Below, in pieces: positions 24,101 to 35,610 of a DNA stretch of 64,000 bases (the stretch's first letter is position 1; the number at the start of each line of letters is the position of its first letter). The notes below the pieces were generated by a model. The model saw only the letters and a program-made list of their open reading frames with translations. It had not been told where the DNA came from and searched no databases. This stretch comes from Sphagnum compactum (Eukaryota; Bryophyta; Sphagnopsida; Sphagnales). The DNA is taken from positions 4,013,577-4,077,576 of the forward strand of contig OZ234499.1 in the NCBI GenBank assembly GCA_965153455.1, given 5' to 3'. Both the position numbers and the translations under genes were made by a program.

Positions 24101-27100
24101 ATATTTGATTGCACATGTGTGTATATGTGTGTGTTTGTATTTTGATTTCTTTTGATATAAATTATTATATTTAAATCATCATGAATTAATTGACATTGCA
24201 TTTTATCAATGTCATGAGGTACATTTATAATATTATTTTGAATTCCATATTTCCATAGCCATTCAATTGATGGATTTACAAATTTTGATTATGTCATTTT
24301 GTTAATGTTATTTGGAGCAATGACAATATTTCTTTCAATTGGTTGAAAATGATTATTTTTCAAATGTTATTTGAAATGGATCACCGTTATATTGAATCCA
24401 AACAAAAATATGTATGATATTATTCTTTTCACAATTTGCCTTTGGTGAATCAACATTTACATTGGTATGAAGATAAGATGTGAAGCACCTCAACTTAAAG
24501 GTAGACCTAAGCATGTAGGTGACCTAAGGTAGTTGTTTAGGGTAGGTAATAGGTGATAGCAAAAATTAGGAAATATAAATCATGAGGAAATATGCCTTCC
24601 CACCTTTTAAGTTTTTATTTCTTTTTTCATTTAAAAAATAGAACCACTACAAGTAGGAACAAGTTAGAAACTTGAACAAGCCACCATGAGTAATGACAAG
24701 GCATCACAAGCAACAATAATTAACAAGTGACATCAAGACACAAGTGATGCCCATTATCAAACATGTTAATGAACCTACCCAAATAAAACCCCAGGTGCAA
24801 ACTCCTTTTTTTTTTGGGTCAATTTTATGTTTTATTTTAAATTTTAAATTTTTTTAATATTCTACTTTGCATTTTCATTTTTTTCATTTTTTAAATTTGG
24901 TTTGCTTGCTTATTTTGTCAATTCAAATTTTGTTCAAGAGTGTAGGAGCATGGATTATGTAATGACGAGTCATGTTTAGGGTTTAAACACCTAAGTTCAA
25001 GTGCATTAAATTATTGAGAAACAAGATACATTGACCCCAACATCTTAATATTAGTTGCATTAACAACAATTGAATATTATATACACTAAAAATGCAAGTG
25101 CTTTGCTTTTAATAGCACAAACACTTCCATGAAAATTTGTTGGGGTTTTTCACTTATGTGTCCAAATTCCAATATGCATACATTTTTTGTCTTGCATGTT
25201 AAGATATATATTTGTGTTTAATTTCTAACAAAACCTACCTGCATTTAGTAGTGATTCCAACTCCTTAATTTGTTCAATTAATTGAAATATATTTTTGTTA
25301 AACGAAAACAAAATCAATAAATATCATGTTTTGTTTTTTTTGTTTTACCTATCACATAATTTCATTTGTTGTACTTGTCACAAAACTTAATTTTTATATG
25401 TATCATTTGATATTTTTCTTGTACTTTGACTACATATATTTATTCTTGTTTGAAAAGTTTTGCCTTTATTGTCTGTTGTTTGGGTTTGACAATCATGGCA
25501 AGTTTTTCTACACCTTTAGACCTTTAAGTGAATATCAATAATTTGTTGCTTGTTGAAGAAGACATTCATTGGGAATTTGATGGTGACTACAACATATACA
25601 ATGCCTTATGGACATTTGTAAAGGTGACATTTACAAACATTGAAACCACCTCCATTTCCTTCTTTTTTTTTGTAGAATGGTCGAAAATTGACTATCCATA
25701 AATTAATCTTAAAAGCCATTAAAAACCATTGATTATCACAAATACAATGTTCTTGTCATGGCGAATGAAATATGTAGGAAGGATCAACAATTTAAAAATG
25801 TAAGAAGGTGGTGAGAAAATGAGGTCATGATGAAGTGAGACAAACTCACATTATTGTTTGTGTTGTTTAGTGACATGTTGAAGCCTCTTTTGGTAAAGGC
25901 AATGGAACAAAAATTGATGAAAATTCTTCGAATTTCATGATTTGGGAGATTAATTGAACACAAACTTTGGAAGAAGTTCAACATAATAAGGTTTTACTAC
26001 AATTGTTGAAAGTGAACAAATGGAAAACCAAAATAAAAGATTTGAAATTGGTGGTCCCCTTTTATTAAAGATGATCCTGACTCATAATGTGTTACTTTTT
26101 TCAAGAGATTACATAGTGAAACAAACACAAGGAACACATGTGTTTGTAAGTGTATATTCATTTTATCCCATGAATTGACAAGTCCATTCATTTTTCTTTT
26201 TCATGTACATGCAGTAAATTTACAACTAGATTGGTTTATTATCACATTAACCAATCAACTATTTCCCTTCATAATCTATGGGTATCAACATCCATCTTTT
26301 GAGTGGATTGTGATAGAACTCATGCATGATTTAATGTCCATATTTGCATGAATAGCACTTTGCATTCTAATTGCCCACAAATTTATAAATAAAATATAAT
26401 TGTTTCTAAAATATGCCATTTTTATACTACAGCAATGCATATAATGAAACACATTAAATACAAAAAAAAATTGAACTACAAACCAATAATTGAGTTTTAA
26501 CGACATCAAAAGTATTGGTGAAATTCATCAAGGGCATTGTCCATCCTTTCCTTCATCATGGAACATTACAATGATGTTAAAAAACTTTTCGATTTTTTCC
26601 ATGTTCGAGTTCAACATACATGATGTCCTTCAAGTGGTTGAACACTTAGGTGTGTAAGGTCCCATATCAAAAATTGGGAAAAAATAATTCTTCCATTTTT
26701 TAAATACATATCACATGTATAAAAAAATTGGGATAATGTTTCCTTCCCACATTCATCTACACACATTAATCATCAATTTATAAATTAGCACTTGCAATAA
26801 TTATAATACATCAAAGTGTGAATGAGATGTTCAGAGCTTGACATTTTTGGGGATTCATTAAGGAAACAACTTGGTTTTCAGTCTGGCATAACATGGAATG
26901 CTCATAAAGTGATTCTCCATGTCATAAGGTCTTTTTTAGTTTGGCAATAAATGATAATTCAAGCAATGGGCACACCATTTTTTTCATTTGTTGAACACAA
27001 TCAAAGTGAATTAGTGAAACTTCACCATTAATCCCAAAAATAATGTCCTTGGAAATTGCTTCATTATGACCCCATCTCAACATGCATTCGATTTGCCATG

Positions 27101-27690
27101 AAGTTGGTTTTTAGATGTGAAAGGGATAGCCACATTTGGATCCCCATCTTCTTGGAATTTTTTTTTTTTTTGATTCTTCAATGCCCATAGTTGGACACTT
27201 GATGCATCATTTTTTGCATGATGTCACACATCCATTTTTGCTTTACTTTCATAATCTTTGACATTTTGCAATTCAAGAAAATCATTTTTTGTCATGATTT
27301 CACTATGTTTCATTTGTTCCAACTAAAATTGCTTGTGTTGTTCATATATTTGTCAAGAGGTGTGACCCATTTTCCAATCATGAAATAACATATATTCATA
27401 CAAGAAATCACAACTTTTCAAAAGGTTTAACTTAACTAAAGTGTCCACATTGACCAAAAAGATGTCCACTTTGATTAAAGTCATGGGGCATGAAAGATAG
27501 GTGGTTCTTTTGGTTAGTTTTTATTTATTAAAGTGACCATTTTGACCAAGCGTGAAGTTGTACATCTAGTTAAGAAGGACAAATTTTTAAAATGGTCCAT
27601 CAAAATGCCCATGGCTTAGTCAAATCAACCATATTGAATGACCATGTTTAGTCCAAATAACCATATTAATTTGGTTAACTAGCCTACTTG
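21176..27690. other. 3' flank of the VTT gene, then AT-rich intergenic DNA
   Basis: The first few hundred bases have gene-like composition and probably include the 3' UTR. After about 21.8 kb the sequence is very AT-rich with homopolymer tracts. No open frame above about 86 codons is seen and none is recognisable. No structured repeat stands out. Confidence 0.55.
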
Positions 27691-28000
27691 TTATGCCTAC
27701 TAGGCTACCCTACTACCTATTTACCTAACATATACTTACATACCTATGTCCTACCTACTTATCTATCTACTTACTATCTATATATCTACTTATTTACCTA
27801 CCTCATTACCTATTTATTTACCTACCTACTTATTTATTTACTTACATACATATATATTTATCAACCTACATATTTACTTACATACTTACCTATATTTTAC
27901 ATAAGTAGGTATGTACATTCTAAAAACATAGGTAAATAAACATGTATACCTACCTATTTACTTAATTAGGTACCTATTTACCTATTTATGGAAAAATTTG
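27690..28000. repeat. Degenerate CTAC/TTAC tetranucleotide tract
   Basis: About 300 bp made largely of variants of CCTACCTATTTACCTACTTA, a diverged tetranucleotide microsatellite. The open frame across it (Tyr/Leu/Thr-rich) is a repeat artefact. Confidence 0.8.
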
Positions 28001-28175
28001 AAGTTCAAATGTTTTTATACACATTGACAAAAAAAAATCATCAATTGAGGTTCATGAAAACATGTTAAATGCATTTGGTATTTACAAAATGGTGTGGTGG
28101 TTTGATGGCAAAGACATTGGTGTGAAGCCAAGGAAACCAAGGGTCAATTCCTTTTACCAACATATATTATGTGGA

Positions 28176-28219
<44 letters not shown>
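28176..28219. repeat. (TA)n(TG)n compound microsatellite
   Basis: An uninterrupted TATATA run passes into TGTGTG. It lies just downstream of a possible SINE-like A box/B box pair (about 28,094-28,150), where such a tail could be a simple-repeat 3' end. Confidence 0.9.
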
Positions 28220-28329
28220 AAATGTATAACACATAAGTGGGTTGTGGATAGGTAAGTAAGAAGCCATGGTGGGTAGGAGGTCATGGGTGGGTGGGTAAGC
28301 ATGTATTTAGTTGTTGTTTATTATTTTAT

Positions 28330-29160
28330 ATTTTGTTTTACCGACTAACAAATGACCTGAAACTCATAATCAAGGGCAACTATGTTCGCACTTTAATCAT
28401 AAGACTCGGGCGACAAAGAACCTCGAAGACATACGAAAATTTTAGCGCAGAGTACGCGGCCAAATATAAAGTACCAGTTAGAGACGGCCAACTTGTCTAC
28501 AAAAAAATCTCAAAAAAGCAACAAACGAAACTAAGCGCTTGAAAAGAGCAAATGCCTTACAACTACAATGGGACAAATGAAGATGATGAGAGGAAAAAGG
28601 GTTTTTTCATAAGTTTTATATCCCTGGAATTCTACGTAAGCCCAACGAAAATACAAACCTGGAATTCAAAGGTGACTTTCTGGTGTTGGTAGTTTGAGCC
28701 AAAATAAAGAGAGCGCATAAGAATTAAGGAAATTCAAACTACTCCTACCCGTACCCAACTTATAGGACTTCAAAGATTGGTCTCGCCACTAAAACTATAG
28801 ACCATGCCTCTCTTTCGGAGGCTAAACAATGGATCTATACTAGGCGAGAACAAATGTCTAGTCAACAACATTGAATGCTCTAGACCAGTGAAGATTCACC
28901 ACATGTGAAAGTTGAGCCAACTCAGCAAGGACGTTTCATAAATAGACAAGGTGATGACTATGCTCAACAAAAAGCAAGCAAATATTCGTTTACTCCATCA
29001 CAATAAAGTCGATTGCAGGAAATACTTGAGGCTCTCCTTTGAAATAAGACTCAATAAAAGAGAAAAATTAAGACAAAAAAGGCAGCCTTGTTTAACATGT
29101 TCAAGAGTCAGTACAGACTATGAAAACTATGTTAAGTTGTGAAAGAATCAAACGTGCATG
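28330..29160. other. Compositionally distinct island, unidentified
   Basis: Between AT-rich flanks lies about 830 bp with more balanced base use and higher sequence complexity. An open frame on the plus strand at 28,330-28,542 reads around YVRTLIIRLGRQRTSKTYEN and ends KKISKKQQTKLSA: Lys/Arg-rich, no motif I recognise. Further broken stretches follow in other frames, for example TIDHASLSEAKQWIYTRREQ near 28,790-28,850. This looks like a decayed insertion from another source (transposon or transferred DNA), not a functional gene. The source is unknown. Confidence 0.45.
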
Positions 29161-31050
29161 CAAGCCGTATGATGGAAAGACTTTATTTAAAAAATTTGTC
29201 TAATTTGACCAATCAAAAAGACAATTAGATAATTAGTTAGAAAACCATTACTCAAGTTGAACATGTTCAAATCAATTTGTTTAGTATGACCAAGTGATCA
29301 AATTGACCAAATGTAAAAATGTATGGCTTTTGGTCTATTTTTTAGTCAAATAAACTATGATTTCTTGTAGTGATTTTCAATTCCTTATTAAAGTAAAAAG
29401 CTTTTTCTGATCTTTGGGAATTTAATTTTTGATTCACCAATCCATGAATTAAAATGTTACCCTCCCTTGTGTAATCCACATGGTACTATGACATTTTGGC
29501 AATGTGAGGATGTAAGTACAACCATTTCATGGAGAATCATGTTACGTGACATCTTGTCTTTCTCTATTGTTCATGTTGCAAATCATGTTTATAATCCTTT
29601 GGTCCATACAATTTAAAAAGATGGGCGATGAAAAATTCCTTCTATGGCCGTTTCATATCACTTTCACCAACTATTTTTTTTGAAATAATATTACACCCTT
29701 CCCCCCTTCCTCACACCCTTGACCATCAATGAAATCAATGACATGTTCCAAAAGAATGTATACACACATCATCACAATTTTTCTTCTAAATCCTTTCCTC
29801 ATCTTAAGTTCCCATGTTGAGTCTTGGAAAAAGATCAAAGAATTGAGAGGGTTTTTGGATATGAATCATTTCCTTAACCCTCACCATATTGCCCTTTAGG
29901 AGAAAAGAACACAATGACATTCATAACATGAAATGATGTAATGTTTAATGCAAATAATATAAATACCTAAAAAAATTGTGTTGTTTTTTTTAAAAACATG
30001 TTGGTTATACTTAGCACATGTGTGTGTGAAGGTGAAGTAGATTATGATTAACTTTTATGGATGTTCTCATGCCTTTTTTTCTAGCTTTGTTAAGCATTAT
30101 TGCAAAGAGCCCCAAACGAAACATGAAAAAAATCAAAATGATTCAATATATTGAAATATTACCATTTAATCTTTCCAAGTTTGGAAAAATTTCACCAAAC
30201 CCATCAATTTTCAATTTTGGTGAATTTTAGATATCAAATATACCCAAAGTCCCCAACTACTTATGAACTTTTTTTTTTTATAACCATTTTATGGACATTA
30301 CTCAAGACTTTGGGACATCATGCTTTAAAAGTATATGGCACTTAAGGTCAAAAAATTAAAGGAAGAAAAAATTATTGTCTTTTCATAATTCTATTTAATG
30401 ACCTCCAAAATATCCATGCCATGCAAAGTTTGCTTACCTACATAAACATTATTTTTTCCCAAGACCTGTTCTCATTAAAAATAATTAGAAAGGCCTATAG
30501 TAAGATGGTATACATTAAAAAAATGTTAACTTTAACATCATTTAATTATTTTTAAGCTAAAAACCCAATTTTACGAGGTTTATTAGGCTCAAATACACTA
30601 GAAATGTAGACTTTTGATGGATTTTCAACTATTTGTCTTTGGTTCACTATATATTATGCGTTTAGCTATGATGTACTTGTGAAATTTGCTTGATTTTAAA
30701 CTATACCTATCACACATGCTTATTCTAAACCTACAAGACTTGAAACATTGTTGGATTATGTGTTATATTTGTCATGAGACCATATCCTATACTTGTCACA
30801 AAAATGTGTCTTGTTCGATTTTATGTTATATGTAAATACTTGATAGCTTTTTGTTAATGTATGTAGAGAGTATGTTAGTAGACATAATTTTGCCTTTGTG
30901 TTGCACAAGTACATTACAATTTAAAGATTGCATTATGTTTTATGTGTGGTCTTTACATTTATGCATTTGACAGTATTGCATGTGTGGTTTGTGTGTGTGT
31001 TTGGAGTTCTTCCTTGTTTCTTGCGAATTGCTCTTTGTGTCGTTTGAATA
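29161..31050. other. AT-rich intergenic DNA upstream of XRCC2
   Basis: Low-complexity AT-rich sequence with no credible open frame. The last 150-200 bp before 31,050 become more GC-rich and probably include the XRCC2 promoter and 5' leader. Nothing else is recognisable. Confidence 0.5.
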
Positions 31051-31089
31051 GTGGGAGTGAAGAAGAATAAGAACAAGAGGAGGGGGAGA

Positions 31090-34000
31090 ATGATGATGGA
31101 GGTCGGGGAGTGGGTACGAGGCCATGAATCCGTTGCCTCCATGCTGCATAGAGTGTTGCCTAACTCCAGGTGTACCACTCCCTTGGTAGCACCTTTGCAG
31201 CAAGTGGCACTGCAGGCTAGAGATGTGGTGGAAGTAGCTGGTCCCTCTGGTTCTGCTAAATCCGAGCTCCTCTTACAGGTAACGTACAATTCAAATCTTT
31301 TTCAGAGTTTTGTTTGTGTTTTGTTTGTGTGTTCTGGTTTTTTTGGTCCTCAACCATTCCCCATTTGACGATTGTAGAAAATTGTGAGCTCTTCGTTGTT
31401 CATCTTTGCATTGGGGACTTGTGATGTCTGGATCCAAAGGACCCATCTCTTGGATGTGGGGCTTGATGGGTGGGGTGAGGTTAGTGAAGGCTGCAGTGAC
31501 ATGCCTGTTGCCAGAGCGACTGTATGGAGGATGGGAAGGAGGTGTGCTGTGGTATGACTTGGATGGTCATTTTGACATACTACGGCTTGTGTGCTTGCTG
31601 CAAGCCCGCATTCACCAGGGTAAAGCTCTTTCCTGTGGCATGGATGGGGCAAGGGTATGATTTTAATTTTTTTTGTGCATTTTATGTTGGCAGCTGACAT
31701 TTGTCCACGTCTTTTAGGGTTTAGGGTTTTTTGACAAGTAGTGTTAGGGTGTTTGGAGGCAAAATCCATGTTCTTGATTCTGCAAGAGATGGCATGGCAG
31801 GGGTGCAGCAGCAAAAAAAGAGGCAGGCAGAAGTTTTGATGGATGCAGTGGGTGGACTCATCGAGGATGGAGACAACATTATGAATGCTTGTTTGGAGCG
31901 GTTTCTCCTCACCCGCTGCTACAACAGTTTTGATTTTATAGCTGCATTGCAGGTATAATCCACTCTACCCTATACATGCATCCAATTTTGAGACTGCACT
32001 TTTTGGGCACCTCTTTGCTGATGTTTTGTCAGATAAGAAATCTCAATAGCCTCGTCTCTCAGTTCTATTCAGGTTGACTTAACTTGTAAGCATGGAGAAG
32101 TTCTCAGTAGTACTTATGAAGATATTTTCCATATCTGTAAGAAACTCTGATCCAGTTTTTTTTGCTGCTCTATGCAATTGTTTCACAACCTGCAGTAAAT
32201 AAGATTTTCCAGTCCATTAGCCAGGTTAGTGCTTGCTTGGTGTGGATGGATGGCAGACGACCCGAAACCAGGTGAAAGAAGCACAAAGGCAAGGTAGATC
32301 TATGCGCCTTCTGATTATCGATAGGTTTAACTCACTCCTTGTTGCTGTTCCTGCCCCTTTTTCACATTTACCAAAAAAAAAATCTATGTTGTTTTCCTTG
32401 TTTTAGAGTTTTTAGGGTTTATTTCTGGTTGTGCTAAAAAGCTCAGAAAACATAGTCAAAGTAGCATGCAAGAAAATGCACGACAAGGTGAAAGAGAGGT
32501 GTAAGAGGGCTGGAACATGACATTATTTCTATGTAACTAGCCATACGTATTATTGTTGAGAGAGCTGGTTGTCTGAATCTGTTTTTGTGGGACCATCAGG
32601 GTTTTGGGTTCACAATGTTGAGAAATCTCATAGTCATGGACATGATTTGGGTGCAGCATTGGAGCATTTTACTGGCTGGATCGTGCAGCATCATTAGTAG
32701 CTGGAGCAAGCACTGAGAGTTCCAGGTTCTTAAGCAATCCCCATTGGCATCTCTAATGCTAGAACTAAGTAGCTCCGTTACCAACTGTGTTCACCTCTTT
32801 TTGTAGGGTAACACCTTGTGGAGTTATTTTTTAACACAGTTGTGGGTCACTGCCAACAGATTGTTTGAATTTTGGTTAAGCTCTTGGTATATTCTCATGC
32901 ATGGTATGAGATATATCCATTTATGCAAAATGGTTGAAGTTAAGGTGTATAACAAGGATATGACTCTGGTTAGCAATTGTATATGGATGGATGGTAGGGG
33001 CAGAACCAAACCGAGTATACAAGCTGTAACACGAGCTGTGGTCAGAGAGTTGCATCACTTGTCAAACATGCACGGACTTCTTGTTTTAGCCTCCAAGTGT
33101 TCCATATTTTCTCCCCAGTCGTCTGATGTTGCTGACTGGTAAGCGTGCAAAAAATCTCTCACAGATTGACTCTGTTGTGCTGGATTGCCTCACATTAACT
33201 TGCTGCAGTTTTGCTTAATCTAGCTGTGCATAATTGGTCAGCATCAGAAATGCTGGTGTTGGAATTTTCTTTTATGCTTATGTATTGTGATATGGGATTT
33301 GATATACGTTGAACAGCATTTGCTCTTTCTCCCTAAGCTTGTGTGATGGAGAGCAGGCAAGGTGGGAGGTGGATGCACAAGGAAGCTCCTGAAGGTATTC
33401 CTGCAGCAAGGAAGGATACAAGGAGAGCAGGTCTACAGCATCGAGAGTACATGCCAGCAGAGTGGCAGGTAATCTGCCACTGCTATTTCCAAAGACCAAT
33501 TTGAACTGTGGGTATTATACTAGTGTATATCAGTTAGTTTTGATGCATTCAACTTTTTCAACATGCACTTTGCTTTTGCATTGAGACAACCTTTTGGAAT
33601 CATGCAAAGTTGGGATGATCAATGTGCAGGTTCATGTATTTTCTTTTCAGTTTGCACGGGTCTTACAACTTGGGTGTGCATCTAGCTTATGTGTGTTTCA
33701 GCATTAGCCTAATGCTGGTGGCATGTGCTGGTTTGAGGCAGGAGTTTGTTACTCATCGCTTGCTTCTACAAGGGCCCATGTCAGGTTTGTGACCAGACAT
33801 GGCTCACCGCTTTCATATTGGGTGTTTTTCAAGGCAGCAGAACTTTATAAGGCAGAAACTTCTTTGGTTAGAAATTCTTTGTTTCTGCAAACAATTACTA
33901 GCTTGCAGAACTCATTAGAAGAGCTTCTCTAAATAGATCCCGCAGAAAATTTAATGCTTTTCTGTATTCCCAAAGCCTGTTTGAGAAAGACTTTCAGGTT

Positions 34001-34144
34001 TTAACCATGCAGAAATCTTAAAAGCTTTTTTGATGTTTGTGATGAACAGGAGAAGCAGAGGTTGTCTTCATTGCAGAGTGGCAGACGCCTGCACTATCAG
34101 GAGTTGACAGATTCACAATAGAGAATGTGAGCTCCTCTACATAA
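31090..34144 (+). CDS. XRCC2: XRCC2, RAD51-family recombination protein (9 exons, about 341-364 aa)
   Basis: A RAD51 paralogue acting in the nucleus in homologous recombination (BCDX2-type complex). Exons: 31090-31278, 31490-31619 (or -31654), 31759 (or 31725)-31952, 32272-32324, 32657-32725, 32998 (or 33004)-33138, 33357-33468, 33742-33784, 34050-34144. A Walker A-like GPSGSAKSE is at residues 51-59. The strand VLWYDLDGHFDILRLVCLLQ follows, then ERFLLTRCYNSFDFIAALQ, Walker B MRLLIIDS, IGAFYWLDR, VTRAVVRELHHLSNMHGLLV, REYMPAEWQ, EFVTHRLLL, and a C-terminus EWQTPALSGVDRFTIENV matching the plant family's EWLQP...IDRF end. Start: the frame opens at GTG 31051 after an in-frame stop, so ATG 31090 is used. 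Junction 2-3 is uncertain; both options keep the frame. Confidence 0.9.
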
Positions 34145-34900
34145 TATTTTTCAAAGCATTGTTTGAGAGGCTAGAAACAGCAGTTCTTGGTGGGGTGGTG
34201 AATGATTGCTCTTACTAACAGGCTTTGCATGGTGTGGGTGTATGTCTAAAACAGACTGGCTTGAAACTGGTGATCTGATGTTAAACTGGATACCCTTAGG
34301 GACTGGAATTTTGAAGTTTTGTAGAGTTGGATGAGAATGAAATCCTCCAGCCAATTAGATAGGCAGGGTGGCAGTTGGTTAATCAAAATCTGGGATGCAT
34401 TTATTCAGGACTGTGTTGTCACTTATAAGCAGGTGGTGACCCATCACAGGAAAGTGTACATTTTTGTGTCCCTCTTTGACAAAAAGATACTCTTGAATTG
34501 TAATGTCATAGTGCTGTAAATCATAATGCATAGGTATTTCCAGAAGAAAAGGACTTTTCTGTCCTACAGTGGTGTCCATGGACTGCAGTGCTGCACTGGA
34601 GCTTTCTTCTAGTGTAAGAGCATGTGGTTAATTTGTGCAGTTCCAAAACACATGCTCACAGTCCCAAATCGCTGGGTTACTCATTGGCAATATGCCAATA
34701 TAGTGAGTGGGTTGTCACAGCTTTGCATTGTCTGTGCTACACCCTTTCAGAAAAGCAATACCTAGCAGCCAACTTGATTGCCAGAGTTTAGTTCTTGTCC
34801 TTATACTCTTTCATCAGTTTTACAATGAGTCCTAGACTTACTCTATCGAAGACAGGAAGAACCTTTTACAAGATTTACATTACAGTTGGTGATATGCATT
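34145..34900. other. 3' flank of XRCC2, no further gene seen
   Basis: Moderately complex sequence after the XRCC2 stop, probably including its 3' UTR. Short frames on both strands resemble nothing known. Confidence 0.45.
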
Positions 34901-35149
34901 TTCTCTGGAGGTTGCACTAGGTAGCCACCATGGGCATGGTCAAAATTTGATCTGAAGCTGCAAAGACAGTGGACAACCAATCACAGCATTGGGGGGGATG
35001 TTTGAAGGAGACTCTTGACCTTGCAAGACCAACTCTGAAAGAGAAGAGAAACCAGGGTGAAGTCAGCAAAAGGTCAGCACTTGCCATCTGATCATGCTAT
35101 TGAATTGTGCATAAGAAATTATTGGCAATGCCTTGGTAATAAGGATCGA

Positions 35150-35610
35150 ACCCTTAGGAGCAGCCCCAGCAGCAGCAGTATTATGGTTTGGAAACTATAA
35201 TTTGGATAAAGTTCAGACAAGACTGTCAAACCATTTGATCAACCTTTCTACCTTGCCATTACACCTAGGCCACTGAGACAGGGTACTAGTGCACTACCCC
35301 ATAGTTTTTACAGTGTGTGTGGAGCTCAGCTGACCATTCTCCTCCATTGTCAGTCAGGATGTATTTTGGGACACTCTACCTGTAGATCACTTCATCCTCC
35401 AAGAATTTAGCTGCAGTGCTTGCACCATGATCCGGTATGGCTTTTGCCTCACACCATTATGAGTAATGATCTATGGCCACAAGAATGTATTTGGTAGTTG
35501 CTTTTGTCTTTGGTAGGGGCCCAGTGGTATCCGCTGGTACCCTGTAGAACAAATCTCACATGAGTGTGCACCAACATCCCATTAAAAAAAGTTGATCTCC
35601 ATGCCACTAG
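35150..35610 (-). mobile_element. Ty3/gypsy integrase core remnant
   Basis: Read on the minus strand, the segment translates in pieces into a retroviral-type integrase core. Seen are TKYILVAIDHYS (first catalytic Asp in AIDH), WCEAKAIPDHGASTAAKFLE, a stretch around YILTDNGGEWS (second Asp in TDNGG), then NGKVERLIKWF with the third acidic residue. In-frame stops (such as after DHYS and before VPKY) and frame shifts show it is dead. The motif order and HYS..W..A pattern match plant Ty3/gypsy elements. It ends roughly 1 kb from the XRCC2 stop. Confidence 0.8.

Noticed and set aside
31350-31814. 154-codon minus-strand open frame inside XRCC2
   Set aside because: Antisense shadow of exons 2-3; no recognisable domain.
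35145-35175. Minus-strand GGGTTCGATCCTT resembling a tRNA T-arm
   Set aside because: No matching acceptor stem or A box; it lies next to gypsy debris.
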